Positions 8,788-16,811 of a stretch of 33,119 nucleotides of DNA are shown piece by piece. Below the pieces are notes generated by a model, which was given only the letters and a program-made list of their open reading frames with translations, was not told the origin of the DNA and searched no databases. Made by a program: the position numbers and the translations under genes. This DNA comes from Myxococcales bacterium (GTDB lineage Bacteria; Myxococcota_A; UBA9042). Positions within the stretch are counted from its first letter, which is position 1. Each line of letters opens with the position of its first letter. The stretch is from NCBI GenBank assembly GCA_009692465.1, contig SHZD01000043.1:1-33119 (forward strand). Direction: 5' to 3'.

Positions 8788-10140
8788 ATGGCAGCAGTGC
8801 ACCCGCGGATCTACGGCGAAATTGGCCGTCTGCAGGCCTGCGTGGTGTGCGCCCCTGGCCCCGAACACGATGCGATGGCCCCCGAGCACATTACGCCGCT
8901 GCGGTTGGGCCCGTATGGGTGGGAAACCAATCCCGATTACCTGCTCTTTGACGACTTGGTGCTGTTGCCTCAACTGCAAGCTGAGCACGCGGTGTTGCGC
9001 CAATTGGTCGCGGCGTTTACGGGCGAGCGCAATTGCCTCGATCTGCGCGACCTGTTGTCCCACGTGCTCGCCCAGCCGTCGGCCCGGCAGGCCGTGCTGG
9101 ATGAGGTCCTTGAATTGGAGGGCCAACTCGGCTTGGCCGGCCCGCGCCTTCAACATTTGCGTTTGCGTTGCGCGGACTTGCCTGCAGCAGAATTGGCCCA
9201 GGTCTTGTTCAGCGGTCTCGATCCCGACACCAACGAGGCGCTAGTCACCTATCCGGCGCCCAACTTGCTGTTTGTCCGCGACTTGTGGGCGGTGGTCGGC
9301 CAGACTCTCGTGCTCGGCTATCCGCGCGCGCGCGCCCGCAAACGCGACGGCATCGTGGCGCGCGCGATCGTGCGTCACCATCATCGGTTGGCCGGTGCCC
9401 AACTGTGCGCCATTCGCGGTCCCCGAGAAGGCATCTCGGCAGTCGAATTAGACGACCAACGCTGCATTGAAGGCGGCGACGTTCTGGTGCTGGCGGCCGA
9501 TCTGGTCTTGATCGGGGTCGGTCAGCGCACCACTGTGGTGGCGGCGACATTGCTGGCCCACCAGTTGGCTCGCGAGGGTGTGCGCCATGTGCTCGGAGTG
9601 CTGCTGCCGGTCGGGCGCGCCACTATGCATCTGGACACCGTGTTGACGATGATTGACCACCACACGCTGCTGGCGTTTCCGCCCGCGCTTGCCCAAGGCA
9701 AAGGCCAACTGGATGCGGTTGCGGTGGTAGATCTGCTGGCGGATGCCTGTCCGATCGACGCCCCGCTGCTCAAAGTGCTGGCCGATCGCGGCCTGCCTGT
9801 GCAGGTGATCGCCTGCGGCGATGGCGATCCGCGTGCCGCCGTCCGCGAACAATGGTCCGATGGCGCCAATGCGTTTTGCTTGGCTCCCGGCGCATTGGTC
9901 TTGTATGGGCGCAATACCGCGACCTTGCGGGCGCTGAATCGTGCGGGTTTCGCGGTGTTGCCGCCAGCCACCGTGATCGATAACGCCGAAAAACTCGCAG
10001 CCAGTGGCGACAAATTTGTGGTGACCTTGCCCGGTAGCGAATTGTCGCGCGGTCGAGGGGGGCCGCGCTGCCTGACGCTGCCCTTGGTGCGCGAGTCGGC
10101 GTCAGCGCCCGGCTTCGACAGCGCCACAACCGCCGCCTGA
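8788..10140 (+). CDS. arcA: Arginine deiminase (450 aa)
   Basis: Arginine deiminase hydrolyses arginine to citrulline and ammonia in the cytoplasm. The family's catalytic set is visible: FVRD (Asp165), IEGGD (Glu228), MHLD (His281, Asp283) and GGPRC with the nucleophile Cys428; the LLFDD motif and a following EH are also present. The protein is somewhat longer than the usual 400-420 residues. Two starts are possible: ATG 8788, or TTG 8782, which is better spaced from GGGGA at 8772-8776. The gene begins 51 bases after the ASH lipoprotein. No ornithine carbamoyltransferase or carbamate kinase gene is nearby, so it is not in a classical arc operon. The last 39 bases overlap the 3' end of the opposite-strand gene. 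Free-standing members may serve arginine catabolism or pH control; that part is inference. Confidence 0.93.
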   Translation: MAAVHPRIYGEIGRLQACVVCAPGPEHDAMAPEHITPLRLGPYGWETNPDYLLFDDLVLLPQLQAEHAVLRQLVAAFTGERNCLDLRDLLSHVLAQPSARQAVLDEVLELEGQLGLAGPRLQHLRLRCADLPAAELAQVLFSGLDPDTNEALVTYPAPNLLFVRDLWAVVGQTLVLGYPRARARKRDGIVARAIVRHHHRLAGAQLCAIRGPREGISAVELDDQRCIEGGDVLVLAADLVLIGVGQRTTVVAATLLAHQLAREGVRHVLGVLLPVGRATMHLDTVLTMIDHHTLLAFPPALAQGKGQLDAVAVVDLLADACPIDAPLLKVLADRGLPVQVIACGDGDPRAAVREQWSDGANAFCLAPGALVLYGRNTATLRALNRAGFAVLPPATVIDNAEKLAASGDKFVVTLPGSELSRGRGGPRCLTLPLVRESASAPGFDSATTAA

Positions 10141-11022
10141 GCACCACTGCTGCCAGTCTTGGTGATCGGTGGCGGTGTGACCGCCGCTCAGGGTGACCAA
10201 GCCTTCGCTGGCCAGTTGACGCAGCGATCGCGCCTGATCGTGGGTCAGGTAGACCAGCGCCCGCACGTACTGGGGCCGCAGCCGCGCCGTCATCGCCAGC
10301 AAAGCATCACGCCGCACTTGAAAATTAGGGTGGCGGGCCATCACCGGCAGCGCTGCGCTGCAGTCCGGACTGCGCGGCTGGCGACACAAGTAGGCACCGA
10401 CCACCAACGCTGTGGCCGCCATGTGCTGTTGGGCCAGACTGCCAAGTATCTGCTGAAATTGCATCGCCTTATCGGGCTCGCCCCACCTCTGCAACACCCA
10501 CAGCGCTGTCAATTGCGCCGGTGCCAGCCACAGCGTGTCGGCTGCTGTCTGCTCGAGCACCCGCTGGCGCTGGTGACGGGCATCGACGCGCTGTAGGCCA
10601 TACAGGGCCCACGCCCGCACCTCGGGATCGCGATCGTCCAATTGGCGCAGCAAGAACGGTTCACTGGCCGGATCTGCCAGCTCCGCCACAATGTGCACCG
10701 AGCGCGCCCGCCAGCTCGCTTGAAAGCCCGCCCGCCCAAACGCCGCCTCGACCAACGGCCGCGCTTGCCAACCAAAACCCACCAACCGGGCGTGGGCGGC
10801 GCAGCCCGAAATGGCATTGCAGGCAAAACGGTCTTGCAGGTGGTTGATCGCGTCGCGCAGCGCTTCGTCTGGCGCTTGGGGGTCCGTGGCCAGTGCTTGC
10901 GCCCGCAGTGATCCTAGTGCAGCGATCTGCCCAGCGGCGGTCGGTGGCGAAGGCGGCGGCGTTGGCCGACAACTTGGCAGGCACAGGAGCGCAAAAAGGG
11001 CAAAGGCAAGGACAACTGGCAT
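10102..11022 (-). CDS. HEAT-repeat lipoprotein (306 aa)
   Basis: The ATG at 11022 is chosen because it starts a compact lipoprotein signal, MPVVLAFALFALL then CLPSC, with Cys18 the likely anchor; the frame is open further upstream to 11199. A Pro-rich linker follows. About residues 80-280 are alpha-helical repeats of HEAT/PBS type, for example SEPFLLRQLDDRDPEVRAWA and an arrangement of paired Cys. Such repeats form curved protein-binding scaffolds. The stop at 10102-10104 lies inside the 3' end of the arginine deiminase gene, so the two convergent genes overlap by 39 bases. It is divergent from the triple-DsbA gene, with 218 bases between the starts. Function beyond a scaffold is unknown. Confidence 0.82.
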   Translation of the reverse strand: MPVVLAFALFALLCLPSCRPTPPPSPPTAAGQIAALGSLRAQALATDPQAPDEALRDAINHLQDRFACNAISGCAAHARLVGFGWQARPLVEAAFGRAGFQASWRARSVHIVAELADPASEPFLLRQLDDRDPEVRAWALYGLQRVDARHQRQRVLEQTAADTLWLAPAQLTALWVLQRWGEPDKAMQFQQILGSLAQQHMAATALVVGAYLCRQPRSPDCSAALPVMARHPNFQVRRDALLAMTARLRPQYVRALVYLTHDQARSLRQLASEGLVTLSGGHTATDHQDWQQWCSGGGCGAVEAGR

Positions 11023-11152
11023 GAAACTTCGCGGCTCCCGCTGGGGTGCCAGTGGCCGATTGCAACCAAATCCGCGCCATTGGGCAAGTGGACCCCCGGC
11101 GGCGCGGCAGCAATGGGTGGGCGGCGTTGGAATACTGCCTGTCTTTCGATCG

Positions 11153-11181
11153 TTGCAAGCAATCCTGTGCGAGCGTAAACT
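11153..11181 (+). promoter_or_regulatory. Sigma70-like promoter for the triple-DsbA gene
   Basis: TTGCAA (11153-11158) and TAAACT (11176-11181) are separated by 17 bases and lie 59 bases before the ATG at 11241. The same TAAACT box recurs at 15749 and 16441. TTGCAA is its own reverse complement and, read on the minus strand, could also serve the divergent HEAT lipoprotein (TATTCC 18 bases further on). Confidence 0.55.
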
Positions 11182-11240
11182 CTTCGGCCCGCCGCTCACC
11201 CCCGGCGCCGGCGGCCGTCGCGCCCAGACTTTGAGGATTT

Positions 11241-13292
11241 ATGAAAAAAGATACCGCAATCATTGCGATCATCGCCGTTGCCGTTCTGGCATTTGTCGGC
11301 GGCACCATGATGAACAAGCCCAAAAAAGCCGGCGACGTCGCCTCAGCGGCGCTACCGGTGACGGCCAAACCTGAAGCTGCGCCGGCCCCGGCTCCGGCAT
11401 TTGCCGGCAGCCCAGCTCAGGGTCCCGAACATGCCAAAGTGACTTTGGTTGAAATCAGCGACTATCAGTGTCCGTTTTGCAGTCGCGCCAACGCAACGGT
11501 GGATGAGTTGCACAAGGAATACGCTAACGATCTCAAGGTTGTTTTCGTCAATCAACCGCTGTCCTTTCACCCCCATGCCCGACCGGCGGCGATTGCCGCG
11601 CTGGCCGCCCACAAGCAAGGCAAATTCTGGGAAATGCACGCCAAGTTGTTCGGCAACCAAAAAGAGTTGTCTGACGAAAACTACAAGAAATGGGCCAAGG
11701 AAATTGGCCTGGATGCGGCCAAGTTTGACGCTGACAGCAAAGATGCTGAGGTCGCCAAACAGGTCGATCGCGATCAAGCGGTGTCCACCGCGCTCGACGT
11801 CAATGGCACTCCCGGGTTTTTCGTCAATGGCGTCAAGCTTGAAGGCGCGCAGCCCAAAGAGGCGTTCAAGAAAATCATCGACGAGCAAATCAAGATGGCC
11901 AACGACGAGATTGGCAAGGGCACCGCAGTCGTTGACCTCAATGAAAAGCTGACCCGCGCCAATAACCCGGCTCTAGGTTCTAAAATCATTGGTCTCATTT
12001 TTAAGGGCGAGGAGCCACCCAAGACTGCCGCCCAGCCGGCCCCGGCCAAAAAAGAGCGGCCGCCCGAAGACATGACCACGGTGTGGAAAGTGGAACTGCA
12101 CGGCGCCGAACCGGTCAAGGGCAACATGGACGCACTGGTCACGTTGGTCGAGTACACCGACTTCCAGTGTCCCTACTGCAGCAAAGTGCGCGATGCGCTT
12201 GCCCAAGTCGAGAAGAACTATCCGGCGGACAAGGTCAGGTTCGTATTCAAGAATCAGCCGTTGCCCTTTCACAACAACGCCGTCATCGCGGCCGAGGCGG
12301 CGCTGTGCGGCCTCGATCAGGGCAAGTTTTGGCAGATGGAAGAGCGGTTGTTTGGCCACCAAGGCGAACTGAGCGCTGAGCAATTGCCCGGCCATGCCAA
12401 GGAAGTCGGTCTGGACGTCGCCAAATTCCAAAAGTGCTTGGATAGTCACAAGTACAAAGAACACATCGCCAAAGATCAGGCCACCGCCGAAAAGATCACT
12501 GCCACCGGCACCCCGGCATTTTTCATCATGGGCCGCAAACTGGGCGGCAACCGGCCCTTTGACGACTTCAAGAAGATGATCGATGAAGAATTGACCAAAG
12601 CCGAGGCCAAGGTTAGCAGCGGTGTGGCGCGCAAGGACTTGTACGCCAAGACCATTGCCGACGGCAAGGAATTTATCCCGCCGCCCGCTTTGGAGGCCAA
12701 AGTCACCGATTTCGATTACACCGGTTCGCCGACGCTGGGACCCAAGGACGCCAAGGTCAAGATCGTCGAGTTCAAGGACTTTGAGTGCCCGTTCTGCGCC
12801 AAAATCATCCCGGCGCTCAAGCAAGTGCAAAAAGACAATGCTAGCAAAGTCTCGCTCGTTTTCAAGCACTTTCCGTTGTCGAATCAGTGCAATCCCAAGA
12901 TGAGCCGCGAAATGCATCCGGCAGCGTGCCTAGCGGCTTACTGGTCGATGGCTGCGGAAGCTCAAGGCAAATTTTGGGAATTTGAAGACATTGTGTTCCA
13001 GAATTACCAGGCGATGATGCCGCGCGAGGGCGAAATGCCGGCGCGGCTGGCAGCGCAAACGGAAAACCTCAAGAAATACGCCAAGGACATCGGCATGGAC
13101 GTGGCCAAGGCCGAAGCGTATGTCGGCGCCAAGTCTTATGACGAGCGGATCAAAAAAGACATCGCCGAAGCCGGTGCTGCAGGTGTCGGCGGCACACCGG
13201 CGGTGTACATCAACGGTCGCAAGTACGGTGCCGGCCTCAATGCCGATAAGTTGGGCAAGGTTGTGCAGCAGATTCTGGACGGCAAGCTATAG
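11241..13292 (+). CDS. Membrane-anchored protein with three DsbA-like thioredoxin domains (683 aa)
   Basis: An N-terminal membrane anchor (about residues 5-22) is followed by an Ala/Pro linker and three consecutive DsbA/thioredoxin_4 domains. Their active sites are CPFC (77-80), CPYC (310-313) and CPFC (516-519), and the matching cis-Pro loops are GTP at Pro191, Pro425 and Pro653. Each domain keeps the NQPL/HFPL and GKFWxM/GKFWEF landmarks. The third has an insert (about 548-600) with two extra Cys. GAGGA at 11233-11237 supports the start. Expected role: periplasmic thiol oxidation or disulfide exchange. Ordinary DsbA is one domain of about 200 residues, so the triple fusion is unusual. The Cys-rich secreted proteins nearby are plausible clients, but that is inference. 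Confidence 0.93.
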   Translation: MKKDTAIIAIIAVAVLAFVGGTMMNKPKKAGDVASAALPVTAKPEAAPAPAPAFAGSPAQGPEHAKVTLVEISDYQCPFCSRANATVDELHKEYANDLKVVFVNQPLSFHPHARPAAIAALAAHKQGKFWEMHAKLFGNQKELSDENYKKWAKEIGLDAAKFDADSKDAEVAKQVDRDQAVSTALDVNGTPGFFVNGVKLEGAQPKEAFKKIIDEQIKMANDEIGKGTAVVDLNEKLTRANNPALGSKIIGLIFKGEEPPKTAAQPAPAKKERPPEDMTTVWKVELHGAEPVKGNMDALVTLVEYTDFQCPYCSKVRDALAQVEKNYPADKVRFVFKNQPLPFHNNAVIAAEAALCGLDQGKFWQMEERLFGHQGELSAEQLPGHAKEVGLDVAKFQKCLDSHKYKEHIAKDQATAEKITATGTPAFFIMGRKLGGNRPFDDFKKMIDEELTKAEAKVSSGVARKDLYAKTIADGKEFIPPPALEAKVTDFDYTGSPTLGPKDAKVKIVEFKDFECPFCAKIIPALKQVQKDNASKVSLVFKHFPLSNQCNPKMSREMHPAACLAAYWSMAAEAQGKFWEFEDIVFQNYQAMMPREGEMPARLAAQTENLKKYAKDIGMDVAKAEAYVGAKSYDERIKKDIAEAGAAGVGGTPAVYINGRKYGAGLNADKLGKVVQQILDGKL

Positions 13293-13417
13293 GCCACAGG
13301 CCCCAGCAAAATCGAGACGACTTCGCTCGGACGCCCACCGCGTGGCGAGTGGGTCGCCAGTTCACCTAGTCAACACTGCCGACTCTGTTTGGTTTGGATT
13401 CAAGAGTCGCTTATTCG

Positions 13418-13543
13418 CTCGCGGCCCTGCCCGCTAGACTCGCGGCCCTGCCCGCTAGACTCGCGGCCCTGCCCGCTAGACTCGCGGTCCTGCCCGCTAG
13501 ACTCGCGGCCCTGCCCGCTAGATTCAAGGCGCTGACAGCTAAA
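13418..13543. repeat. 21-bp tandem array
   Basis: Five near-exact 21-bp units start at 13418, 13439, 13460, 13481 and 13502; each begins CTCGCGG and ends CCGCTAGA. A degenerate sixth follows at 13523-13543. They lie between the convergent ends of the triple-DsbA gene and the matrixin homologue. One plus-strand frame would read a LAALPAR heptad, but no RBS precedes it. The rest of the 13293-13581 gap shows no gene and no clear terminator. Confidence 0.95.
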
Positions 13544-13581
13544 GCAGGGCAGCAACGGCAAGCGATCACCGCCGCGCTAAG

Positions 13582-15621
13582 CTAGCCGCGCCGCCGTCGT
13601 CCGCCAACTGCGCTGACGCTGACGACGACCAGCAGAAACAGGGCAATAGAGCTACTGTGCGGTGCCGCCACCGCTGCGGTGCAGCCGTCATCGGCGGGTG
13701 GCGGGGCTGGCGGCGGCGTGTACTTCCACAGGCTGGAGCGCACAGTTTTGGGCAGGTTCACCGCCAAAGCTGCAAAATTCTTGATCTTGACCACTTTGGC
13801 AACGACCTGGGCCACTTGGGCCACCTTGGAGGCCACTGGCAGGCAGGCGCCCCGATTTTGGCCGCTGACCGGCACGCAGACTTCACCACTTTCGCAGCCA
13901 GCGACCGACTGAAGATCGCAGTCGGCGCGGCAGGTCCCCGCACTGTCGGCGGCAAGGGGCGGCTTGCTGGCGGTGGCGCACACCAGATCCGCGCGACACG
14001 GGTCTTGGGCAGTACACGCAGCACCGTAGGGCCGCGAGCCGCCGACTGCCGGTCGACAGGCACCAAGACTAGGACTGAGCGCGCCAACGAACGCGCAGAC
14101 CTCGCCAGAAAGACAAGGATTAGACGGGCTAAATGGCGCACACAGATTGCGGCAGGCACCCACGCTGTCTAGCAGGCCTTCGTCACACACCAGGGTGCTG
14201 CCACAGAATCCCGATGCCGGACAAGGCACTCCGGCGCTCGGCTGGGCGCCTGGGGGTGGCAGGCACATGGAGGTCTCGCCAGTTGTGGAGCACCCGGTGC
14301 CGCTGGGGCAATCGCTGGCCAACTGGCACGCTTGGCTGCACACGCGCTCGAAACGACCGCCTGAAGTTGTTGCACATTTGCCGCCCGCACAGTCAAACCC
14401 GCTCTTGCACGGCCAGCCTACGGGCAGGCCGCTTGGATTTTTGGCGGGCGCACACACGTTCTTGTCGTCGCAAGCCCAGCCCGATGGACATCCGCTGGCA
14501 CAACTGCGCGAGCAATGGCCACCGCCCACGATCGAAGGACTGCATAAAAACGATTGGCAATTGCCCGGCAGCCAGCACTGGGCGCCCATAATTGCACTGC
14601 CGGCGACTAGGCATAAGCCTCCCGTTGTGGTGTTGACGCACTGGCCCGGTGCACTGCAGTTCTTGCATGAGTTGGTGCAAAAGCCGACGTCGCCACCGGG
14701 CATACAAAAGCCCTTGACGCAGGCACTGTCGCTGGCGCAGGCGTCGCCAGTCGACGCTACCGCTGCATCGGGTTTGCAATGGCCCTCGTTGGGCAAGCAA
14801 GCTTGGCCGGCCGTCGCCCCACTGCCGTAGGTGCCGCACGAGGCGCCGATCGGGCAATCATCATGAGTTTCACAAGCTTGTGCGCAATGACGCGCGCCAT
14901 CCGGCCACGCCAGACACAAGGCACTGCTGCAGTCGGTGTCGCCGTCACAGCCATCGCACAGCTGGGCGGTCGGCGGCCGCTGGCCGTCCTTTGGCCACAG
15001 AAAGCGTGCACCTGAGGCATCGTCCGCTGAAAGCGAGCGAATCGACGAGGCCGTGCCATAGAAATACATCGTCGCAGTGGTGTCGCGGCTGTGACCTAGC
15101 CCCAGAGCATGGCCGATCTGATGCGTCAGAACCCCTTGCAAGTCCGCCGCCACTTGGGCGCTGCCCTTGAGCGGTCCCGCCGTCCACTGGACATCGCGAT
15201 TGTTGATGACGATATCGGTGCGCACCAGCTCACCGGCAGCGTTGGTGTGGCGCAGTGTCTTGGCCAATGCGTCGCCATCGCCGATTGCGTAGGCAGCGTC
15301 AAACTGAACGCTGATGTCGTAGCGGCTCGGTTCGGTGATCAAGCCACCATAGGCCACTGGAATCTGGGTGCCGGCGACCGCCGTCCAGGCTTCGATCGCA
15401 CCCAGCACGGCCTTGTGCACCGCGGATGGGGTCAGGCCAAGCGGCGCCCCCTTGTACACCACATAGACGGCGACTGGGCGATTGGCATAGCGCAAAAGCG
15501 CCCCGTTGGCGGAGCGTTGCACGTCATAGCCATGGGCTGGTGTGGCCGCAAGTAACGCCAGCCCGGCGAGCAGGGCGTCAGCAAGCAACCGAAATCTGAG
15601 ACGAGCAAGGCCACGCACCAT
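13582..15621 (-). CDS. Matrixin-like (pseudo)metalloprotease with Cys-rich repeats and MYXO-CTERM-type tail (679 aa)
   Basis: A signal peptide (about 1-31) precedes a matrixin-fold domain (about 32-215). Its zinc motif reads HQIGHALGLGHS (167-178), with a Met-turn at Met185 (TATMYFYG). The three zinc-ligand His residues are kept, but the catalytic Glu expected at 168 is Gln (CAG, 15118-15120), so peptidase activity is doubtful. Residues about 220-600 are Cys-rich repeats of the DCPxGxxC type. The C-terminus has Cys647 in DDGC, a hydrophobic helix (about 658-673) and RRRRG, the tripartite pattern of MYXO-CTERM sorting signals processed by a myxosortase. The protein is therefore probably exported and surface-anchored. 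Role: possible zinc-dependent binding protein or pseudoprotease. The RBS is weak. Confidence 0.9.
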   Translation of the reverse strand: MVRGLARLRFRLLADALLAGLALLAATPAHGYDVQRSANGALLRYANRPVAVYVVYKGAPLGLTPSAVHKAVLGAIEAWTAVAGTQIPVAYGGLITEPSRYDISVQFDAAYAIGDGDALAKTLRHTNAAGELVRTDIVINNRDVQWTAGPLKGSAQVAADLQGVLTHQIGHALGLGHSRDTTATMYFYGTASSIRSLSADDASGARFLWPKDGQRPPTAQLCDGCDGDTDCSSALCLAWPDGARHCAQACETHDDCPIGASCGTYGSGATAGQACLPNEGHCKPDAAVASTGDACASDSACVKGFCMPGGDVGFCTNSCKNCSAPGQCVNTTTGGLCLVAGSAIMGAQCWLPGNCQSFLCSPSIVGGGHCSRSCASGCPSGWACDDKNVCAPAKNPSGLPVGWPCKSGFDCAGGKCATTSGGRFERVCSQACQLASDCPSGTGCSTTGETSMCLPPPGAQPSAGVPCPASGFCGSTLVCDEGLLDSVGACRNLCAPFSPSNPCLSGEVCAFVGALSPSLGACRPAVGGSRPYGAACTAQDPCRADLVCATASKPPLAADSAGTCRADCDLQSVAGCESGEVCVPVSGQNRGACLPVASKVAQVAQVVAKVVKIKNFAALAVNLPKTVRSSLWKYTPPPAPPPADDGCTAAVAAPHSSSIALFLLVVVSVSAVGGRRRRG

Positions 15622-15726
15622 CTGCCAAGCCTAGAAGATAGCCTCCCAAAAGCAAACCAAAAGCAAACGCGAGGCCAAAAAACCATTGCGACACCACCGG
15701 CAAAGCCAAACTGGGCAAAAAAGTGC

Positions 15727-15754
15727 TTGACGACCGACGTTGTGCGACTAAACT
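15727..15754 (+). promoter_or_regulatory. Sigma70-like promoter upstream of the 97-aa CxxC gene
   Basis: TTGACG (15727-15732, five of six matches) and TAAACT (15749-15754) are 16 bases apart. Transcription from here would run through the 9-bp array into the gene at 16003, giving a leader of roughly 240 bases. Confidence 0.55.
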
Positions 15755-15809
15755 CCGCGCACTCTGGCGACCCGCAACCGTTTTTTGTGCTGCGGGCGCT
15801 TTGGTAACA

Positions 15810-15908
15810 CTGGCCGTATTGGCCGCATTGGCCGCATTGGCCGCATTGGCCGCATTGGCCGCATTGGTCGCATTGGTCGCATTGGTCGCATTGGTCGCAC
15901 TGGTCGCT
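15810..15908. repeat. 9-bp tandem array, 11 units
   Basis: Five copies of TTGGCCGCA (15819-15863) and four of TTGGTCGCA (15864-15899) are flanked by one degenerate unit on each side. The clean switch from one variant to the other suggests expansion by slippage from two founder units. The array lies in the 381-base gap 15622-16002, between a promoter candidate and the next gene. The rest of that gap holds no supported gene. Confidence 0.96.
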
Positions 15909-16002
15909 GTGTGCAACGCGAACTCCCGCGTGAGACAAGCCCGTTCACCAAGGCAGCAACGGTCGTCCCCAGAACCAGCTTATCAGGCCAAACAGGAGTG
16001 AA

Positions 16003-16296
16003 ATGTCCACAATGCTACCGGTTTCCATTTTGGAGGAAGCCAATCGTCCGCGTCGCTTGTCCGATGCGTTCCGCTGCCATGCCCGTGGCCGCAACTTTTT
16101 ACTTTCCGTGTGCCTTGACGATTACATGAACGCCAATGCGCTGAGAGTGCGCTCGATGGTGTGCTTCGAGTGCATTCAGGGCGGTGCCAATCGCGAGGCC
16201 TTTGCCGCCGACGCGGACACCGAAGGTCTGCTCGACAACGAAATCTGGGCCCGGCTCATTTCAGACATGAAGGATCCTGAAGCGAGTCCGGTGTAG
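16003..16296 (+). CDS. Small cytoplasmic CxxC protein, unknown function (97 aa)
   Basis: The ATG at 16003 has AGGAG four bases upstream (15994-15998), the basis for calling this a gene. The 97-residue protein has no signal peptide or membrane segment. A basic N-terminal half (NRPRRLSDAFRCHARGR) holds one Cys-His. It continues with SVCL, then MVCFECIQGG (a CxxC), and ends in an acidic tail. The Cys/His pattern would suit a small metal-binding or nucleic-acid-associated protein, but I recognise no family. A promoter candidate lies at 15727-15754 and the 9-bp array is in its leader. The kinase follows after a 515-base gap. Confidence 0.72.
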   Translation: MSTMLPVSILEEANRPRRLSDAFRCHARGRNFLLSVCLDDYMNANALRVRSMVCFECIQGGANREAFAADADTEGLLDNEIWARLISDMKDPEASPV

Positions 16297-16417
16297 CCGG
16301 CAAAACCCGTCGCAGTCTTCGGGCAGTGCAGGTCGCAGTAGGGCCAACCCGGCGCGCCCAAGTTTGGTTTGGACACAGGAAAAGGCGCAACCGCTGCCTT
16401 TTGGCCTGCGGTCCGCG

Positions 16418-16446
16418 TTGCCGACATCAAATTTGCGTGGTAAACT
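16418..16446 (+). promoter_or_regulatory. Sigma70-like promoter upstream of the kinase
   Basis: TTGCCG (16418-16423) and TAAACT (16441-16446) are 17 bases apart. A transcript from here would carry a leader of about 360 bases containing the dyad at 16514-16538 and the conserved element to 16651. The 16297-16811 gap holds no supported gene; these regulatory candidates are its only recognisable content. Confidence 0.5.
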
Positions 16447-16508
16447 CGCGCCCCGCGTGGTTGGTGCGTCTCATCGTCAGGTCGTGGCCACAACTGCCCA
16501 CGCGTTAC

Positions 16509-16651
16509 GCACTGTCCCAGAATAAGTTATTCCGGGACTGGTTCCATTTGCATACTTTGTTGGTCGCTAAGCTAGCGTCCTCAAAGGCCGACTCGCCGCT
16601 CCTGTGTTGCGCAGGTCGTTCGAGTAATTTACCGACAGTTCCCTAGCCAGC
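16509..16651 (+). promoter_or_regulatory. Upstream element, copy 2 (paired with 2986-3127)
   Basis: This is the second copy of the element described at 2986-3127, in the same orientation and 160 bases before the kinase start. The best blocks are 16533-16577 and the identical CGACTCGCCGCTCCT at 16589-16603. Overall divergence of about a quarter of positions, with islands of identity, suggests an old shared element and not a recent copy. Confidence 0.7.
16514..16538. promoter_or_regulatory. Dyad-symmetric operator or hairpin candidate
   Basis: A 25-base inverted repeat centred on G16526: left arm GTCCCAGAATAA, right arm TTATTCCGGGAC, pairing at 11 of 12 positions. It lies in the presumed leader of the kinase gene, at the start of the conserved element. 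The other copy of the element keeps the flank but not this symmetry. A regulator binding site is the simplest reading. Confidence 0.5.
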
Positions 16652-16811
16652 GTGGTCGCAACACCACAACCTTGGCTTGCCGCCGGCTGACCGCGCTGCA
16701 ACCACCTGACTGGCCGGCAACCGGTGCTGTACCCAGCGCTGCCGCCACCGTCGCGCCTTTTATCGCCGCAGTGGCTTGCGGCACGCCGACCGATCGCGTC
16801 GCGGAGACATT

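Noticed and set aside
13394..13585. LAALPAR heptad-repeat protein
   Set aside because: It is only the 21-bp minisatellite read in frame, with no RBS and no non-repeat domain.
15578..16129. Several overlapping frames on both strands around 15800-15900
   Set aside because: They are translations of the 9-bp array; every frame is open because the unit has no stop, and none has an RBS.
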